The notes: generated from the letters alone by a model not told the origin. A DNA stretch of 64,000 bases from Maea johnstoni (GCA_963942565.1 OZ012691.1:12713248-12777247); one strand, 5' to 3'; counted from the first letter of the stretch, positions 35,551-53,715 are shown. A program made the numbers and translations.

Positions 35551-37840
35551 GTTATATTATCAATATGGAAAAAATCTTATGGATTTAATTTTCTATTCAA
35601 TCACCTTAGTGTTCAGTTTTCAATTAAGATTACGTACCTTCTCTTTTGAGAAACCTCTCCTTAATAACCATTGTGCATAAACACGGATGTTTCTGTCTCC
35701 TATTTAAAGTACGTGTGCCCTCTGATTTGAAAATTGCCCGATATGAAGATGTGAAAGTGTTCTGTAGTGGAGGTCACCCCTCCATGACTCAGAGGTTTGG
35801 CTTATGGCATAGGAGGGCAGCAATAATCAATGTGATTGTCTGAGGACAGTTGCACAAAGAATTTTTTTTGGTTGTTATCAATGTTACAGCACATTTTTAG
35901 GTATCCATATTTTGCAACAATTTAACCCATTAATGCTCACAGCGGCCAAAAGCAGCCTCACAATTTTAATGATATTTTGCAGGCAAAAGCAAAGTCAGGA
36001 AAATATTTGATGGAGAAATGTCAATCAGAACATTACCTACGACTCTCCTTCAAATAGTTTGTAAAATCATTCTCAATTTAAAGTTATTGTCAAAAGTATC
36101 ATAGATCCAGACAACAATTTCTGAAGGAACTCTTTAAGTATTAATGGGTTAATGACACATTTTGTTATTTTTGAAAAAAAAAAAGTCTTCAGAGATGTCT
36201 TACTTTGAGTGTTGGGTTTACCACAAGATGGTAAATGATATTTTCAGAACTCTTATTCTTTCATATTACATGGTATATAGTGGTATATTTCATTTATTGA
36301 AAAAGTGAGAATTAAGTTTGTGGGAACGTTTTATAATGGAGTACAAAGAATATTTTTCTCTGAAGGAATGGCTATAAAATCTTCCTGCAAGTAACTCCTA
36401 TTTTGTTGTAGAAATATAACTGTTTCTAATATCTAGTAAGCCACTCAAAGACAATATTTTTTCTATCATCCGTGGTTGTGATAATCATTTTCATTTTGTT
36501 ATTTCACTACACACCCTTTTTTATACCACACACTTTCTCCACATCCTATAAATCTCAACAGGGCCATTTAACTATGCAGCAATTATGCATAGTCTAATAA
36601 GGCCATAGGCCCATAGTGATGACCTGGTACCTCAGACGTCTCTTGGGGTTTGTTTTTCAAACCCTATTCCTGTGTGGTAACAGTCAACACCATTATTGTT
36701 GACTTGGATAAGACCCTTGAATGTTTCCAATCTTTCCATGCCACAAAGACTGTCTATGTATTTCAGAAGTAGCGTTTTCATCAAAATTGCTGGCATAGTA
36801 AATTTATGTAAAACTTTTTCACAAGATAACAACATAGAAGTAATCTATTTAATCCTGGATTATTTTACTTTATGGTCATATTAAAATGCGAATGGTTACC
36901 TTTTTGCTTAATAGGGCAGTATGCATTTAGTTACTCTTGTGTGTTTTTTACATGTAAGATTGATTGACTATTATACAGTAAATATGACATTTTAATACAT
37001 TTCTTTTTCAATAAAAGTCACATCCTTCATTTTTCGCTTTTACATCTAAACTATACCATTTTGTTACTTATATTTGTTGGTCCTTCAAATGTTTACAAAG
37101 TGTTTGTACCAGTCTTTTTATGTGTTTAAAATGAATGTTTACAACTTTGAAATAAACAGAACTAGTATATAAACTCCTGACTTTTGTTGATATTTTATTG
37201 AAACTGAATTTAGCTTGAAGCAGGGCAACATTCATTTGATTTTCAATAAAAATTTAATGAATTTATGTACATGCTTTTTGTTTCATTAATATATTATATA
37301 GTTCTTTCTGGTATGCTGCAAGGATGAATGAGATAACAAATTTGCAAGTTCTTAATTTAAAAGTATCACAAGGCATAAAAATTATTATCATGAAAGTTTT
37401 ATTTTCCTAAATAAATTTGTGCAATCATATCATTCCATACACTCAGATAGCAGAAATAAACTTACACCCACATTGGTTGTTGCCAATATTTCTCTTGAAG
37501 TTTTTTTATTCTTCATTGTAACATCTTAAATTTTATTGATTACTGATCATCATTTTCTATTTTGGCAACTTCTCATTCAGACTAAACGCAGTTGAAAGTG
37601 TTGAAAACAGTTTTATACATGTAGTTTGACAAATTTACTGCTTTATTTCTTAATTTCCATTTTATTTCAACAGTTAACTTTGAAAGTTGACACATTAATT
37701 CCAACAGTGCATCCTCAGATAGGCTTGATGGGCTCCATACATCGTTGATAGTTATGGAAGCTAACATCTTTGAATTATATTTTGTTCTATAAAATTTAGA
37801 AACATGGGCCAGGGCAGGGGAGGAGGTGAAACACAAAAGA
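35551..37840. other. 5' flank of creatine kinase copy A, conserved with unit B
   Basis: No gene seen. The stretch is largely collinear with about 49500-51835. It holds AATAAA-type signals near 37011 and 37152, also kept in unit B, which could end a transcript coming from upstream. A family 2 MITE sits at 35926-36148. Confidence 0.4.
35926..36148 (-). mobile_element. TTAA-flanked MITE, family 2, unit A only
   Basis: TTAA at 35922-35925 and 36149-36152; CCCATTAATGCTCACAGCGG at the left, TATTAATGGG at the right. The matching place in unit B (near 50240) lacks it. Confidence 0.8.
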
Positions 37841-37846
37841 CAATAA

Positions 37847-37963
37847 AGGTCAAAGGGTAATTAACCCATATATGGGGTAGGTGAACTTTGAACCCAAAAT
37901 GTGAACCAATCACAATCCTTCAAGACAATAGGTATCCCATGATCCTTCCACCTAGTATATAAG
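37847..37963 (+). promoter_or_regulatory. MtCK copy A promoter: DR1, CArG, DR1, CCAAT, TATA
   Basis: AGGTCAAAGGGTA (37847-37859) fits a DR1 nuclear-receptor site. CCATATATGG (37866-37875) is a perfect CArG box, the SRF site of muscle genes. TGAACTTTGAACC (37882-37894) is an inverted DR1-like site. CCAAT lies at 37906-37910 and TATATAAG at 37956-37963. All five recur in the same order and nearly the same spacing in copy B. Start of transcription is expected near 37986. Factor binding is inferred from consensus only. Confidence 0.7.
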
Positions 37964-37985
37964 GTCTCCTGTTGCCAACAGCAAT

Positions 37986-38010
37986 CATTCCATCAGAATT
38001 CCTGGTAGTG
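37986..38010 (+). other. MtCK copy A non-coding exon 1 (5' end approximate)
   Basis: About 25-30 bp downstream of the TATA box, ending at GGTAGTG before the donor GTAAGT at 38011, with the same arrangement in copy B. Its 5' end is estimated from the TATA position. It would splice to the acceptor at 40017. Confidence 0.6.
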
Positions 38011-40018
38011 GTAAGTATCACCTCTACTTAACTCTATTTTCTTTTAGGATGGGTTGACAATTGCCCAAAGGCATCTAAAGAATTAGAAATGAGTGGTGCA
38101 ACATTTAGATTGGGCAAAGACTACATTTTGAAGGTTTAGATAACAGTTATGACCAACAAGCCAACCTTTTACTTTCTATCAAGTAGCCATTGTCAAACAT
38201 TGTTGGCCTATTGTTTTCAACAATCAACCCTTTGCAATCTTTAAAATTAACAATTTCAAACATTGCAAAAGATTTACAGGAAATGATTCATCAAGATACT
38301 ATTTGAGAAGGCACAAATTGTGCTTTTTCTATATCGACATTTAATTGTTTCCTTTGACGTTCACGTGTTGAAAGTTTATAAGCAAATACATGTAGTAAAA
38401 ACAGCTGATTTCTGAGATTTGTCGCCAATGGCAACTCCAAAGTTGTATGCTTCGAATGGCAGAAGTAAACAGTTAAGTGTAAATACGCATGGGTCTTTCA
38501 ATGTTTCCTGCATGGTCGTCATGCGATTAAACAGAATATATGCAGTCAAATACCAGTATCGGCTTGATTTCGCTGACAGCCTACTTTCCTTTCGCACTGG
38601 GTTTGGGCTGTGCCAAGTATCCATTTCTAAGATGACACTCTTATATCCATTCCATATCAGTATTCAATCTAGATAATAAATCAAAGATTATATTACATAT
38701 ATCTCTGATGAAGGCAATCTGCTTATACTATTTCAAATATATTCCATTTCACCAGTCCTCCTTCGTCTGCTGTTTATTTTCCCGCAAATCTGCACGTGCC
38801 AATACTTAGAATGTGACGTGAGCGATGACGTTGCATTGGTGCTCTTTCTCAAGTGTTAGATTATAAGAAACAAGTACATGATAATTCCAAATCAAGTGAA
38901 ATTGAAACAGATAACCAGAATTGACCGTTTTTGTGCAGGAATATTGGTTCTGAAATGCGATTGGTCAATGAAGATTGTTAGAAAAGTAGCCAATCAAATC
39001 CAATTAAAAATCTTGATTATTTGCGAAAACCTGCAAATGATGGGTCGGGGTGATAGGATGGGAGCACATTTCTTTGTCCATCCTTCGACCCTTGACGTTA
39101 TTCCTCATTCATAAGACAAGAAAAAAGCAGGCTTTTAGTGATAAAATTCCAAGGATGTTATGCGTTCATCCATGTCTATGTTCTGTAGGTGATTGGTCAT
39201 AGCGGGGCAATCCCTTGGGCAGTTCAACTTTAAAGATACCATTCTTATAGTTATGCTAAGATTTTCATTTTGTTTTGAGAGAAGTTAATGATGCATAATT
39301 TATATTATTTTATAATATATGATATATAAAATGTATTTAACATAGGAGTTTTAAACTATAGTGTAAAGTATATGTCAGAACTGCATTGCATATTTGATAT
39401 ATAGTTGGAAGATTGACTTATCCATTCTTTGATCTTTGGAAAAAGAAAAAAGAATTATGCTAGATTTGAATTTCTTTGACTTTGATACAATTTGGGCTCA
39501 CCTCATGCTTTTATGTCATTTCCACTATAGGGTATTTGCAACTAACATTAGATGCCTAAACCGTGTACCTTTGTCAACCTTGTCTTTGTTTTTATGTGGC
39601 ATGGAAAACTTCAATGCCTAAGAAATACCTCCACTCAAACTTTAAAAATCTGATGTATTGTTTTTGAGAGATGATTGTAATAGGCCTTATAGGGCATATG
39701 ATTTTTTTTCTTCATATTTTACTTATACAATTCAATAGGGTTAGGCTATTAACCTATTCATGCCAGGAGGTATATTTTTAAAGAAGTAGTTGATCAAGTA
39801 GCAAACAACATTTTCCTTCAGGATCTTTTTCTATTATTCCCCTATAATTTCCAAAGTAGAACGTTTTGGTTGCTATAGACATCAATGAGTTAATCTATGA
39901 GTTATTGAATTTATCATTGAGTTCAGAATGCATTTAAACCAAATGTATCCGATTAGATAGATTTCAAGTATAAATCTGATTTGTTTCTTTTTCTCTTATC
40001 ACCCCATGTTATTTCAGA

Positions 40019-40075
40019 ATGCAGTTACACCTTGCATTGCAAGTCAACAACATCGACTCAGGAGTAAACAGTTGA
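40019..40075 (+). CDS. Upstream ORF in MtCK copy A leader (18 aa)
   Basis: The ATG is one base into exon 2 and encodes MQLHLALQVNNIDSGVNS, ending 73 bp before the main start. Copy B has the same-length frame at 55156-55212, differing only in the last two residues. It would tend to lower translation of the kinase; whether the peptide is made is unknown. Confidence 0.5.
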   Translation: MQLHLALQVNNIDSGVNS

Positions 40076-40148
40076 ACTAACATCCCAACTGAAGGAAAGA
40101 TAACTTTCATCTAGTGACAACAACACCAACTTCCTAGACAACATCATC

Positions 40149-45979
<5,831 letters not shown>

Positions 45980-48320
45980 GGAGGTGTAGGACTGGTGGCG
46001 ACATCTGGTGGTGGTGGTGGTCGCGAGGAGTTTTAGTTTGCTTGTCATGCTGAGATCTTACTACAGGACTCCCCTGTAGATCATCCTTATTCCGGCTTTT
46101 TTTATATTTAACTTACCGCTCAAGTTTATCTTTTTCTCCGTCTCGATGACGTTTTGAGAATACCTAATATAAATCTTCCTCCATTTTCTTCCTAATCTCT
46201 CCTTTAATGAATATTTTGGCATTGGTTTACAGTTTCATAAATGACATATCCTCAGCATGACAAGGTTTATTTTTGTAAAAAAAAACAAAAAACAACAACA
46301 TAAAAATAGAACAACCAAAAATATTGTTCATATTTTACAGCATCCCCTTGGTGCCTCTTGTTCTTTTCTATAGAGGTGCCATGTTTTAATTTTTATGTGT
46401 TGCCATGGTTATATTTAGTCACATCCCTGTGGCTCTTAATTTTGGCCTATAGACATTCTCCTTTTCTCTGTACTATCTTAACATTTTCTCCAAATATTTC
46501 TAACTCGATAAACTTCTTTTTGGTATTAATTGTCATTCAAGACTTAACCGTCTTCAATAGTCCTCTTGTTAATTACATATTCTTTACAACTTCATTCATT
46601 TAATCGTTTTGGCTTAAGATTCACCATCTTGTCATCCTTCATAAACCATCATAAATATTCCCCATGGCAATTACATGTTCTTTTTGGCAAAAAATACATA
46701 GCTTAAATTTTAAATATATTTTTTTGAATCTCTTTGGCTCCAGATTCACCTTTTGACTTTTGGCTTTTTAGCATTTTGGCTTATATGCTACTTCCCACCT
46801 TAAACCAAGACTGTGTAGTTGATAGTGTGTCCAGTTTCTGGACTCCTATTTACAATGATATTGTATACTGACGAGGGTGACCAATACATACCAAATCCTC
46901 TATTCCTTATTCAAGCATATTAAAACCGGCTTGATGGGAAGTATTCATTAACTTTATTTTCTTTTTATTAATAATACACCTTTTGTATTTTTTTCTGCAA
47001 TCAGTAGTAGTTTTTTATTGACTTGATTATCTGTGATTTATCCCCGAACCAAGTGGAGTGTGTAGTAGTTAATAATATTCTCTGTCTCCCACCATGGCCT
47101 CAACCCATCTCTGCAGCTATCCTATCTTTTAGAACCTTTCCTGTGTTGTTAGTTTGAGTGTGAATGCATCAATGGCCTGCCTCCATTGAGTCAAGACCTG
47201 GTTGGGACGCGCCCGAAAGACTGCAGCTCTTGTAATCCTACCCAGAGGGCGGGGTTTGTTGGTTCATTGTTCTGGTGGCATCATTGGACGTCAGATGGTG
47301 TTACCATAAAACTGAACCAACCAACTTTGCCAGCTGGGATATCTTCTCAACTGACACCAAATTTCGTCCCTTTGGTGGTCATTTTCTGGAAGTTATTTTC
47401 AATATGAACTCACAAAATTTCAATAACATTTTGAAATAATTCTTACTACAATTGTTGATTGTGCCACTGTTGCCAGCATTGCTACAAGAACCAGAATGTA
47501 TGAGTATTAGTTTCCTTTCTTTCCACTAGGTGGCTACATCCTATCGTTACTAGTACATTAGTACTGTTTCACCAGGATTAGCTACTCAGTCAATCTGTTA
47601 TTCTCTGTTGCATTTCTTGTGCTTTCAGAGTTCTATATACCATATCGATAGCAAAATTATTTGATACCTACACACTATTCAATCCACTCGCTTGTACTCT
47701 TGTACTGTAAGTAGAAAGACTAGTGATGCCATTTTCAGAAAACCCTGTAGCAGTCTCTAGGGAGGTGTTCTAGCCACTCTCCTTGATTCAAGCCATCAGT
47801 GTGTTCCCATCAGCACTGTGTATCTATACTCCTGCTGACAGCATTTATTTGTTTTAAAACTTTGGCAATGTGCTCATCACAATGTTTGTTATGTGTTTGT
47901 TTTGTTCCTGTCTTTTGTTATGTGTTTGTTTTGTCCCTATCTTTTGTTATGTGTTTGTTTTGTCCCTGTCCCTTGTCTAGTGATTGGCACTTTCCTATCA
48001 TTCTTACGATCCATCTCTAAAATTCCATTTCTCCCATCCGTCCTCAGAGATATATTCATGAGCTGCTTTGCACTCCTCCAAGAATTTGAAACAACTTAAA
48101 TTTAGATGTTTTATTTGTGTCGGTCATTCTCTAGGTGTGTGATATCATGTATTGTGAGTACTTGCATTGATAACATCTTATGTGAAGTGCTCAATTATAT
48201 GCAGTTTTGGTTCAACATTTTGTTAAGATTTATACACAGTCTGTTAAGTTTTATAGATATTTTGCATACTTTTATATTTACACTTTTAGACCATTTTTTG
48301 GCTTGTATGCAATAAATATG
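45980..48320 (+). other. MtCK copy A 3' UTR, about 2.3 kb
   Basis: From the stop codon to AATAAA at 48311-48316 the sequence stays closely collinear with copy B (59714 to 62040), more so than the introns, which supports it being transcribed. It includes a 29-bp repeat at about 47885-47975. No other signal as good lies between. The exact end is inferred. Confidence 0.55.
47885..47975 (+). repeat. 29-bp tandem repeat in the 3' UTR, copy A
   Basis: TTGTTATGTGTTTGTTTTGT followed by a YCCTRTCTT block occurs three times. Copy B has the same three units at about 61630-61715. Confidence 0.85.
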
Positions 48321-48682
48321 TTTACCATTTATCTATGTTGTATGTCATCTATTGATGTTATCCCTACCCTGAAAAAAAAATTAGTCCCCTTTTAACGCCT
48401 AATTTTATTGTTCCAAAATAGGTTTCCTTTAAGAACCTTTAAAAATGAATGTATTCAAGGTGTAATCAATTTTCACCATAATTTTAAAGTTCATTTTGTA
48501 AATTTGACTTCACTGTTTTTGTAATTTACCCCTGGGTTATCTTACAGCTATTTGTGTAGTAAAGTAAATGGGGATTTCACATTATTTGTACCGAGAATCT
48601 CAATTACGAGTATACCTCTGCTTCATGTCACTATGAATTAACCTATTGATTTCTGTGTGTTAAGACACCAAAAAGGGCTTAA

Positions 48683-48900
48683 CCCTTATGTGCCTGGAGA
48701 TCTCGCTGACAAGTGACCTGTGATACTTTTGAATATAACTTTTGAATTAAGCATAATTGTAAAACTACCGGTATTTGATGGAGAGTTGGTAGTCAGTTTC
48801 TGATCAACATTGCCCCTTCAAGTATTTTCTTCAAGATAGCTTTCGTTAGAGGTATAACCAAATTAGTCAGATATTTTGAGGTACTACAGGCATGAAAAGG
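48683..48900 (+). mobile_element. TTAA-flanked MITE, family 2, unit B only
   Basis: TTAA at 48679-48682 and 48901-48904. The matching place in unit A (34932-34942) reads GCCTTAAACC, an empty TTAA site, which supports TTAA as the target. Confidence 0.8.
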
Positions 48901-48954
48901 TTAAGCTTTGGTAAACCTTTAACTTTCTGTATATTAATTTTTATGATACTTGAC

Positions 48955-49391
48955 GCGAGGTTCCGGAACCCGCCGTTAGGCGGCTTCAAACACGTCGAAT
49001 GCCTTTGTGGAACGCCTGGGATTGTTTCATTACTGAAAACTTGGTTCTTCCAGTTATGTATGATAGCGTCCACTCTGTTTTGGTCAAACAGCATGGATAC
49101 ATTCAATGGACTAATTGTACTAAGAATACACTTTTAGGAAATTAAATAACCTTTTTTAAATCAGTGAAATTAGCGATTTTACAGTTTTGATGACGTCACA
49201 AGTAATTATAATATTATAATACACGACGGTGGCGACGCTTAGCGGCCGGGCGTTCATTTACACTACAGACCTGTAGTGTAAATGAACGCCGAACACGAAC
49301 ACGTTACAGTCAACCTCCCCCCCCCCCCCCCCCCTACTACACCCATTCTACTGCCGACACATGGCATCCAACCCTATTTCCGAAAAACTCT
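48955..49391. mobile_element. Unclassified insertion, unit B only
   Basis: Unit A runs through this place without it (near 34970-34990). About 435 bp, GC-richer, with GGTTCCGGAACC near the left end, a perfect 20-bp hairpin at 49249-49290 and a poly-C tract at 49318-49334. No terminal inverted repeats could be paired. Confidence 0.6.
49249..49290. repeat. Perfect 20-bp hairpin, 2-base loop
   Basis: GGCGTTCATTTACACTACAG, then AC, then its exact reverse complement. Confidence 0.95.
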
Positions 49392-49751
49392 GGATAGTCA
49401 GTTCACCTCTTGAACATTTAAATCAAAATGTTATGTTTAGTTTACAAACCGTAGGATTTCATTTGCATATGACTTCTTGCTGAAGTCCATTTGAATGTTA
49501 TATAACCAATATGGAAAAAATCTTATGGATTTAATTTTCCATTCAATCACCTTAGAGTGTTCAGTTTTCAATTAAGATTATGTACCTTCTCTTTTGAGAA
49601 ACCTCTCCTTAATTACCATTGTGCATTAACACGGATGTTTCTGTCTCCTAAAGTATGTGTGCCGTGGCTGCCGCCTGATTTAAAAATTGACCAAGGTGAA
49701 GATGTGAAAGTTTTTCTGTATTGGAAATCACCGCTCCATGAGCTTGGCTTA

Positions 49752-50131
49752 GGCCTAAAAAAATGTTTGTTTCCTATTACCCTACTGACCCTAATCTTTT
49801 TATTGCCCAAAATATTCTTTTTTTTATTATAAAAAGCAAATAAGCAAGGTTATGATATGATAATTGTAATTGCTTCATATTCCATGAATAGCATACAAAA
49901 GAAATTGAAAAAATAGAATTGAAAACATCAAATATCAGCATATAATACTAGTTCAGTGGATTTAAATAGATCTAGATACCCCACTTCTTAGATGCTGCTA
50001 TTTTGCTTTAAATTTACATCTAATGCAGCATGGAGGAGAGAAAAAAAATGATAAAATGAGATAAATTCCCTACCTAGTACCTACCTACCCTATTAGCATG
50101 TAAAAGGAAACAAACATTTTTTGTTTAGGCC
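49752..50131. mobile_element. PIF/Harbinger-like MITE, unit B only
   Basis: TTA-GGCCTAAAAAAATG at the left and TTTTGTTTAGGCC-TTA at the right. Unit A has the empty site GGCTTATGGCATAGG near 35800. 380 bp; the same family lies at 33805-34037. Confidence 0.85.
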
Positions 50132-51870
50132 TTATGGCATAGGTGGGCAGCAATGATGTCTGAGGACAACTCCACAAAGAATTTTTTGTTGTTGTTTTCA
50201 ATGTTACAGTAAATTTTTAAATATCCATATTTTGCAACAACAATTATGCATTTTGTTATTTTTGAAAAAAATCTTCAGACATATTACTTAAGAGTGTTGA
50301 ATTACCATAAGATGGTAAATGATATTTTCAGAACTATTCTTTCATATTACATGGTATATAGCGGTATGTTCATAGCTGTTTATCATTCATTGAAAAAGTG
50401 AGAATTAAGTTTGTGGGAACGTTTTATAATGGAGTACAGTTGTTGCTGTACAAAGAATATTTTTCTCAGAAGGAATGGCTATAAAATATTCCTGTAACTC
50501 CTATTTTGTTGTAGAAATATAAATGTTTCTAATATCTTATACTATAGGCCAGTATTCAGTAGCCATAACAATTTTCCACTTAAAGAATTTTTTTCTATCA
50601 TCCGTGGTTGTGATATTCATTTTCATTTTGTTATTTCACTACACGTCCTTTTAATACCACACAGTTTCTCCACATCCTATAAATCTCAACAGGGCCATTT
50701 AACTATGCAGCAATTATTTATTGTCTAATAAGGCCATAGGCCCATTGCAATGACCTGGTACTTCACACGCTCTCACTTTGTTTTCATCAAGATTGCTTGC
50801 ATAGTAAATTTATGTATAAGTTATATACTTTTTCACAAGATATCAACACAGAAATAATCGATTTAATCCTGGATTATGGACTTCATGGTCATATAGAAAT
50901 GTGAATGGTTACCTTTCTGCTTAATAGGGCAGTATGCATTTAGTTACTCTTGTTGCATGTTCTTTTACATGTAAGATTGATTGACTATTATACAGTAAAT
51001 ATGACAATTTAATTCTTTTTTTTTCAATAAAAGTTACATCCTTCATTTTTCGCTTTTACATCTAAACTATACCATTTTGTTACTTATATTTGTTGGTCCT
51101 TCAAATGTTTACAAAGTGTTTGTACCAGTCTTTAGATGTATTTAAAATGAATGTTTACAACTTTGAAATAAACAAAACTAGTATATAAACTCCTGACTTT
51201 TGTTGAAACTGAATTTAGCTCAATGTTGCTGCAAGCTGCCACCCATGAAGCAAGGCAACATAAACCATTTGATTTTATGTACATGTTTTTGGTTTCATCA
51301 ATATAGTACTCCTGGGATGCTGTAAGGATGAATGGGTTAACATTGCAAGTTCTTTATTTGAAAGTATCACGAGACATAAAAAATATTATAATGAAAGTTT
51401 TATTTTCCTAAATAAATATGTGCAATCATATGATTCATATCATTCCATACACTCAGATAGCAGAAATGAACCTAAAACCACATTGGTTGTTGCCAATATT
51501 TCTCTTGAAGTTTTTTTTATTCTTCATTGTAACATCTTAAATTTTATTGATTACTGATCATCATTTTCTATTTTCGCAACTTCTCATTCCGACTAAACGC
51601 ACTGTTGAAAGTGGTGAAAACAGTTTTATACATGTAGTTTGACAAATTCACCGATTTATTTCTTAATTTCCATTTTATTTCAACTTTGTTAACTTTGAAA
51701 GTGGACATTAATTCCAACAGTGCATCCTCAAAAGTACAGATAGGCTTGATGGGCTCTATACATCGTTGATAGTTTATATGGAAGCTAACATCTTTGAAAT
51801 ATATTTTGTTCTATGAAATTTAGAAACATTGGCCAGGGCAGGGGAGGGGGTGAAACACAGAAGACAATAA
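50132..51870. other. 5' flank of creatine kinase copy B
   Basis: Collinear with the copy A flank. No gene seen. AATAAA-type signals near 51036 and 51170 match those of unit A. Confidence 0.4.
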
Positions 51871-51987
51871 AGGTCAAAGGGTAATTAACCCTTATATGGG
51901 GGAGGTGAACTTTGAACCCAAAATGTGAACCAATCACAATCCTCCAAGACAATGGGTATCCCATGATCCTTCTACCTGGTATATAAG
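51871..51987 (+). promoter_or_regulatory. MtCK copy B promoter: DR1, CArG, DR1, CCAAT, TATA
   Basis: AGGTCAAAGGGTA (51871-51883), CCTTATATGG (51890-51899), TGAACTTTGAACC (51906-51918), CCAAT (51930-51934) and TATATAAG (51980-51987). The CArG box differs from copy A (CCATATATGG) but remains a full consensus match. Confidence 0.7.
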
Positions 51988-52009
51988 GTCTCCTGTTGCC
52001 AACAGCAAT

Positions 52010-52034
52010 CATTCCATCAGAATTCCTGGTAGTG
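52010..52034 (+). other. MtCK copy B non-coding exon 1 (5' end approximate)
   Basis: Same as in copy A: ends GGTAGTG before the donor GTAAGT at 52035. Start estimated from the TATA box. Confidence 0.6.
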
Positions 52035-52690
52035 GTAAGTAACTAAGTATCACTTCTACTTAACTCTATTTTTTTTTAGGATGGGTTGACAATTGCCCAA
52101 AGGCATCTAAAGAATTGGTGCAACATTTAGATTGGGCATAGACTACATCTTGAAGGTTTAGATAACAGCTATGACCAACAAGCCAACCTTTTACTTTCTA
52201 TCAAGTAGCCATTGTCAAACATTGTTGGCCTATTGTTTTCAACAATCAACCCTTTGCAATCTTTAAAATTAACAATTTCAAACGATTTACAGGAAATGAT
52301 TCATCAAGATACTATTTGAGAAGACACAAATTGTGCTTTTTCCATATCGACATTTAATTGTTTCCTTTGACGTTCACGTGTTGAAAGTTTTATAAGCAAA
52401 TACATGTAGTATAAACAGCTGATTTCTGAGATTTGTCGCCAATGGCAACTCCATAGCCAATCAAAAGTCGTTGCCTTTATGGGCGGACGTCGGCCATCAT
52501 TCGCGTAAAATCAGCAAACCTTCAACAAACTTGAACTGAAGTTGTATGCTTCGAATGGCAGAAGTAAATAGTTAAGTGTAAGTACGCATGGGTCTTTCAA
52601 TGTTTCCTGCTTGGTCGTCATGCGATTAAACAGAATATATGCAGTCAAATACCAGCACCGGCTTGATTTCGCTGACAGCCGCGCTGAATG

Positions 52691-53715
52691 TAGATCGAGC
52701 AACTCTATCGTCGGGTATGCCGTTGTTTACATTCTGAGATTGATAGGCCATACCCACGATAGAGAAAGCCCCATACAAAACTTTTCCACTGCGCCCAAAA
52801 AACTGGGCGCTCACATTTCTAGCTCAGTCTGGCCACCCAAACCAACTGAATCCGTTTCCTACCTTGACAATTTACGTTGTGACGCCTTTACAGCACTCAA
52901 ATCCGTCCAGAGTGCGAGAAATGAGAGCTTTTTGGCTGGAAGCGATAATTTTCACCGTGTACTTACCGACATTTAATTCGAGATATGACTAGTCGAGCAG
53001 CACTGTCCATCATTTCCCGTATCAAACCTATCACCTTCTCACACGTGTGCTGCTCGACTAGTCATCTCTCGGGCCTAACTGAAGTATCCCGGACCCACCC
53101 TATAATGGAAGAAAGGCCCTATATATATATACTCATTCCCCCTAGAATCTAGCCCCGCAGGGCCCTAACACTATAATATGTATATGGAGCCCTGTATAAT
53201 CTTGCCCCGCAGGGCTCTAACTCAATAAATATACGTAAAAAGGTCTACTTACTATGTGTTTAAAATTTGTGTTTTGGCCCTGCGGGGCAAAATTCTAGAG
53301 GGTTAAATTCATTCACTACAATCGTATGGACCCTGCGGGGCCAGAATCAATAGTTTTCGTTTATATATTCCCTCAATTTCTTCCTAATAAGGATGGGTCC
53401 GGGATACTTCAGTTAGGCCATATCTCGAATTAAATGGCGGCAAGTACACGGTGAAAATTATCGCTTCCAGCCAAAAAGCTCTCATTTCTCGCACTCTGGA
53501 CGGATTTGAGTGCTGTAAAGGCGTCACAACGTAAATTGTCAAGGTAGGAAACGAATTCAGTTGGTTTGGGTGGCCAGACAGAGCTAGAAATGTGAGCGCC
53601 CAGTTTTTTGGGCGCAGTGGAAAAGTTTTGTATGGGGCTTTCTCTATCGTGGGTATGGCCTATCAATCTCAGAATCTAAACAACGGCATACCCGACGATA
53701 GAGTTGCTCGATCTA
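52691..53715. mobile_element. Foldback element with long inverted arms and 9-bp target duplication, intron 1 of copy B only
   Basis: The 9-bp repeat CGCTGAATG lies at 52682-52690 and 53716-53724. The ends are TAGATCGAGCAACTCTATCG and its exact inverse. The arms stay paired for about 300 bp at high identity, then more loosely to the centre through CCCCGCAGGGC motifs. Copy A lacks the element (near 38578). A 9-bp duplication with very long arms suggests a non-autonomous Mutator-like (MULE) element; Merlin is an alternative. Frames of 78 and 121 codons in the arms are mirror images of each other and are not genes. Confidence 0.85.
52979..53071. repeat. Small inverted-repeat insertion inside the left arm
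   Basis: The right arm of the foldback lacks about 84 bp present here. The inserted piece has its own arms, ATGACTAGTCGAGCAGCAC and the exact inverse, so it is a tiny MITE nested in the arm. Confidence 0.7.

Noticed and set aside
52611-52976. 121-codon open frame, with a matching 78-codon frame on the other strand at 53430-53666
   Set aside because: Both lie in the arms of the foldback element and are mirror copies. Their likeness comes from the inverted repeat, not from coding constraint.
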